Part shown: one piece after another, positions 8,189-9,362 of the stretch
Layout of the letters: each line of letters begins with the position of its first letter
Position numbering within the stretch: the stretch's first letter is position 1
From: Clostridiales bacterium
Lineage (GTDB): Bacteria; Bacillota; Clostridia; Christensenellales; Aristaeellaceae
Reading direction: 5' to 3'
Length of the DNA: 9,362 nucleotides
NCBI GenBank assembly: GCA_004556545.1
Contig: SFGO01000095.1
Location: 1 to 9,362 of the forward strand
The notes under the pieces: model-generated
Seen by the model: only the letters and a program-made list of their open reading frames with translations
Told to the model about the DNA's origin: nothing
Databases searched by the model: none
Program-made: the position numbers and the translations under genes

Positions 8189-9007
8189 ATGAAAAAGCTG
8201 TTTGCCGCTATCCTTTCCCTGGTGCTGGTTCTTTCCCTGTCCACTGCCTTTGCCGGTGAAAAACTGTCCGTAATCGCCACCGAGAATCCCCACGCCGAGA
8301 TTCTGGAACTGGTGAAGGACGATCTGGCCGCTCTGGGCTATGATCTGGACCTGACCATTGCCACCGACTACGTGATCGAGAACCCCGCCACTGCCGCCGG
8401 CGATGTGATGGCGAACTTTTTCCAGCATCTGCCCTATCTGGCCCAGTACAACGGCAGCGTTTCCGAGGCCGAGCAGCTGGTGCCCGTGATCTACACCCAC
8501 TTTGAGCCCATGGCCATCTATGCCGGCACCAAGACCAGCCTGGATGACCTTGCCGACGGCGACAAGATCGCCATCCCGAACGACCCGGTCAACGAGAACC
8601 GCGCGCTGCTGCTTCTGCAGGATGCGGGTCTGATCAAGCTGCCCGAAGGCACCAGTCTGGAAAGCACCTGCACTCCTCTGGACGTGGTGGAGAACCCCAA
8701 GAATCTGGAGCTGGTGGAGCTGAACGCTGAGCTGATCACCGGCGCCCGTTCCGACGTGGCCTACGCGGTCATCAACGGCAACTACGCCACGCTGGAAAAG
8801 CTGGTTCCCAACGTGGACGGCCTGTACGTGGAAGGCTCTGACAGCCTGGCTGCTCAGTCCTACGTGAACGTGGTGGCCGTGAAGCCCGAAAACGCCGAAG
8901 CGGATTGGGTCAAGGCGCTGGAGCAGGTCATCTACACCCAGAAGGTGTACGATCTGATCGTGGCTTCCGGCTTCGCCCCCACCTTCACTCCCGCTGACGC
9001 TCAGTAA
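8189..9007 (+). CDS. metQ: MetQ/NlpA-family substrate-binding protein without lipobox, 272 aa
   Basis: It is the extracytoplasmic binding protein that delivers methionine or a related ligand to MetNI. A signal peptide is clear: MKK, a hydrophobic core (4-18) and a likely cleavage site after AFA (20-22). Family marks are TENPHAEIL (31-39), ANFFQHLPYLAQYN (75-88), HFEPMAIYAG (104-113), IAIPNDPVNENRALLLLQ (127-144) and AVINGNYA (193-200). The odd point is the lack of the lipobox Cys that normally anchors MetQ: the only Cys is at 161. The protein could be secreted, periplasmic in a diderm Firmicute, or held by an uncleaved signal. ATG 8189 has AAAGGAG (8174-8180) eight bases upstream. Last gene of the operon; methionine versus cystine or another ligand cannot be decided by eye. 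Confidence 0.93.
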   Translation: MKKLFAAILSLVLVLSLSTAFAGEKLSVIATENPHAEILELVKDDLAALGYDLDLTIATDYVIENPATAAGDVMANFFQHLPYLAQYNGSVSEAEQLVPVIYTHFEPMAIYAGTKTSLDDLADGDKIAIPNDPVNENRALLLLQDAGLIKLPEGTSLESTCTPLDVVENPKNLELVELNAELITGARSDVAYAVINGNYATLEKLVPNVDGLYVEGSDSLAAQSYVNVVAVKPENAEADWVKALEQVIYTQKVYDLIVASGFAPTFTPADAQ

Positions 9008-9020
9008 AAAGCGAGGGTTT

Positions 9021-9051
9021 CGGGGGAGAACCATTTCCCGTCTCTCCCCCG
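9021..9051 (+). other. GC-rich hairpin after metQ
   Basis: CGGGGGAGA (9021-9029) pairs perfectly with TCTCCCCCG (9043-9051) over a 13-base loop. GAGG (9013-9016) with CCTC (9052-9055) can extend it across an internal loop. It has no T tract and lies 14 bases after the metQ stop, directly before the real terminator. It may protect the mRNA 3' end. Confidence 0.6.
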
Positions 9052-9056
9052 CCTCC

Positions 9057-9096
9057 ACAAAATGTCTCTGCTGTTTCGGCGGAGACATTTTGTTTT
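9057..9096 (+). terminator. Intrinsic terminator of the metNIQ operon
   Basis: ACAAAATGTCTCTGCTG (9057-9073) folds back on CGGCGGAGACATTTTGT (9077-9093) in 17 continuous pairs, two of them G-U, with a TTT loop, ending in TTTTGTTTT (9088-9096). The A-rich 5' foot could also let it work on the opposite strand. It closes the met operon. Confidence 0.93.
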
Positions 9097-9124
9097 GGGA
9101 AAAAAGGCCGCATGGATGCTTCCA

Positions 9125-9146
9125 AGCCGAAAAGTTACTTTCGGCT
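9125..9146. other. Perfect 8-bp hairpin beside the right repeat
   Basis: AGCCGAAA (9125-9132) and TTTCGGCT (9139-9146) pair perfectly around AGTTAC. It ends one base before the right repeat copy begins and has no counterpart beside the left copy, so it is not part of the shared repeat. No T tract follows on the plus strand. Role unknown. Confidence 0.5.
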
Positions 9147-9147
9147 A

Positions 9148-9252
9148 CAGAGTGTCAAAAAAGTGGAGGTGCAGGAGGCACTGCTGCCACTCAATCATCG
9201 CGGAGGACTACTGCCGTAGTCGCCGCTCGTTTCGTGTCACACCTGCGGGTCG
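9148..9252 (+). repeat. Right copy of the 105-bp inverted repeat
   Basis: It matches the reverse complement of positions 1-105 without gaps, 101 of 105 identical. It contains the hairpin GACTAC (9206-9211), loop TGCC, GTAGTC (9216-9221); one of the four differences shortens this stem relative to the left copy. A reading frame crosses it (a 64-codon ORF that begins inside the met terminator), but all four differences between copies would change the amino acid in that frame, none at a third position. I therefore read it as non-coding. Confidence 0.9.
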
Positions 9253-9362
9253 CTAACCGCCTACGGCGGTTGTGTCCACTGGACACCCGCTTCCCTACGG
9301 TGCCTGCCGGGGTTATAGGGCGGCGAAAAGGAGCGCGCATCCAGTGGATGCAGCTGCCGAAG
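9253..9362 (+). other. Gene-free flank with a row of compact hairpins
   Basis: No ORF with a convincing start is present. Short palindromes follow one another: AACCGCC-TAC-GGCGGTT (9255-9271), GTGTCC-ACT-GGACAC (9272-9286), a looser CCCTA (9293-9297) with TAGGG (9316-9320), and GCATCC-AGT-GGATGC (9337-9351). Three of them have three-base loops. It directly continues the right repeat, so the repeat unit may be longer than 105 bases, with the left equivalent cut off by the window edge. Confidence 0.6.

Noticed and set aside
9062..9256. 64-codon ORF spanning the met terminator and right repeat
   Set aside because: Its start lies inside a terminator stem, no Shine-Dalgarno is visible, and the four differences between repeat copies are all amino acid changing in this frame.

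Overview
The window looks like chromosomal DNA of a fairly GC-rich Firmicute, most likely a Clostridia-type gut lineage. The main reason is the glgB-glgC-glgD-glgA cluster: the degenerate GlgC paralogue GlgD, next to GlgC, is a Firmicute hallmark. Strong Shine-Dalgarno sites, sigma-A type promoters and a leader-peptide attenuator fit this. Genus cannot be read from the sequence. All real genes lie on the + strand.

Layout. Positions 1-105 hold one copy of a 105-base repeat; an inverted copy (101 of 105 identical) lies at 9148-9252, so the two bracket all the genes. A promoter at 148-176 drives a four-gene glycogen operon: glgB (259-2244), glgC (2325-3500), glgD (3569-4687) and glgA (4754-6187). 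GlgC and GlgD would together make ADP-glucose, GlgA would polymerise it, and GlgB would add the branches. No degradation gene (glgP, malQ, pullulanase) is present.

From 6214 to 6477 there is a compact control region, the most interesting part of the window. It has a promoter (TTGACA-17-TATCAT) embedded in an inverted repeat, then a well-placed Shine-Dalgarno and a 25-codon leader ORF with six Cys and four internal Met codons. A strong intrinsic terminator follows, before the methionine-family ABC importer genes metN (6478-7509), metI (7506-8168) and metQ (8189-9007). The leader can also fold into a nested antiterminator that excludes the terminator. This is the layout of classical ribosome-mediated attenuation, here apparently sensing charged tRNA-Cys and perhaps tRNA-Met in front of a sulfur amino acid transporter. 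No S-box or T-box signature was seen.

The metNIQ operon ends in a GC-rich hairpin plus a long intrinsic terminator (9057-9096). The right flank (9125-9362) has no supportable gene; it contains the right repeat copy and a run of compact hairpins. MetQ has a signal peptide without a lipobox cysteine, which is unusual for this family.
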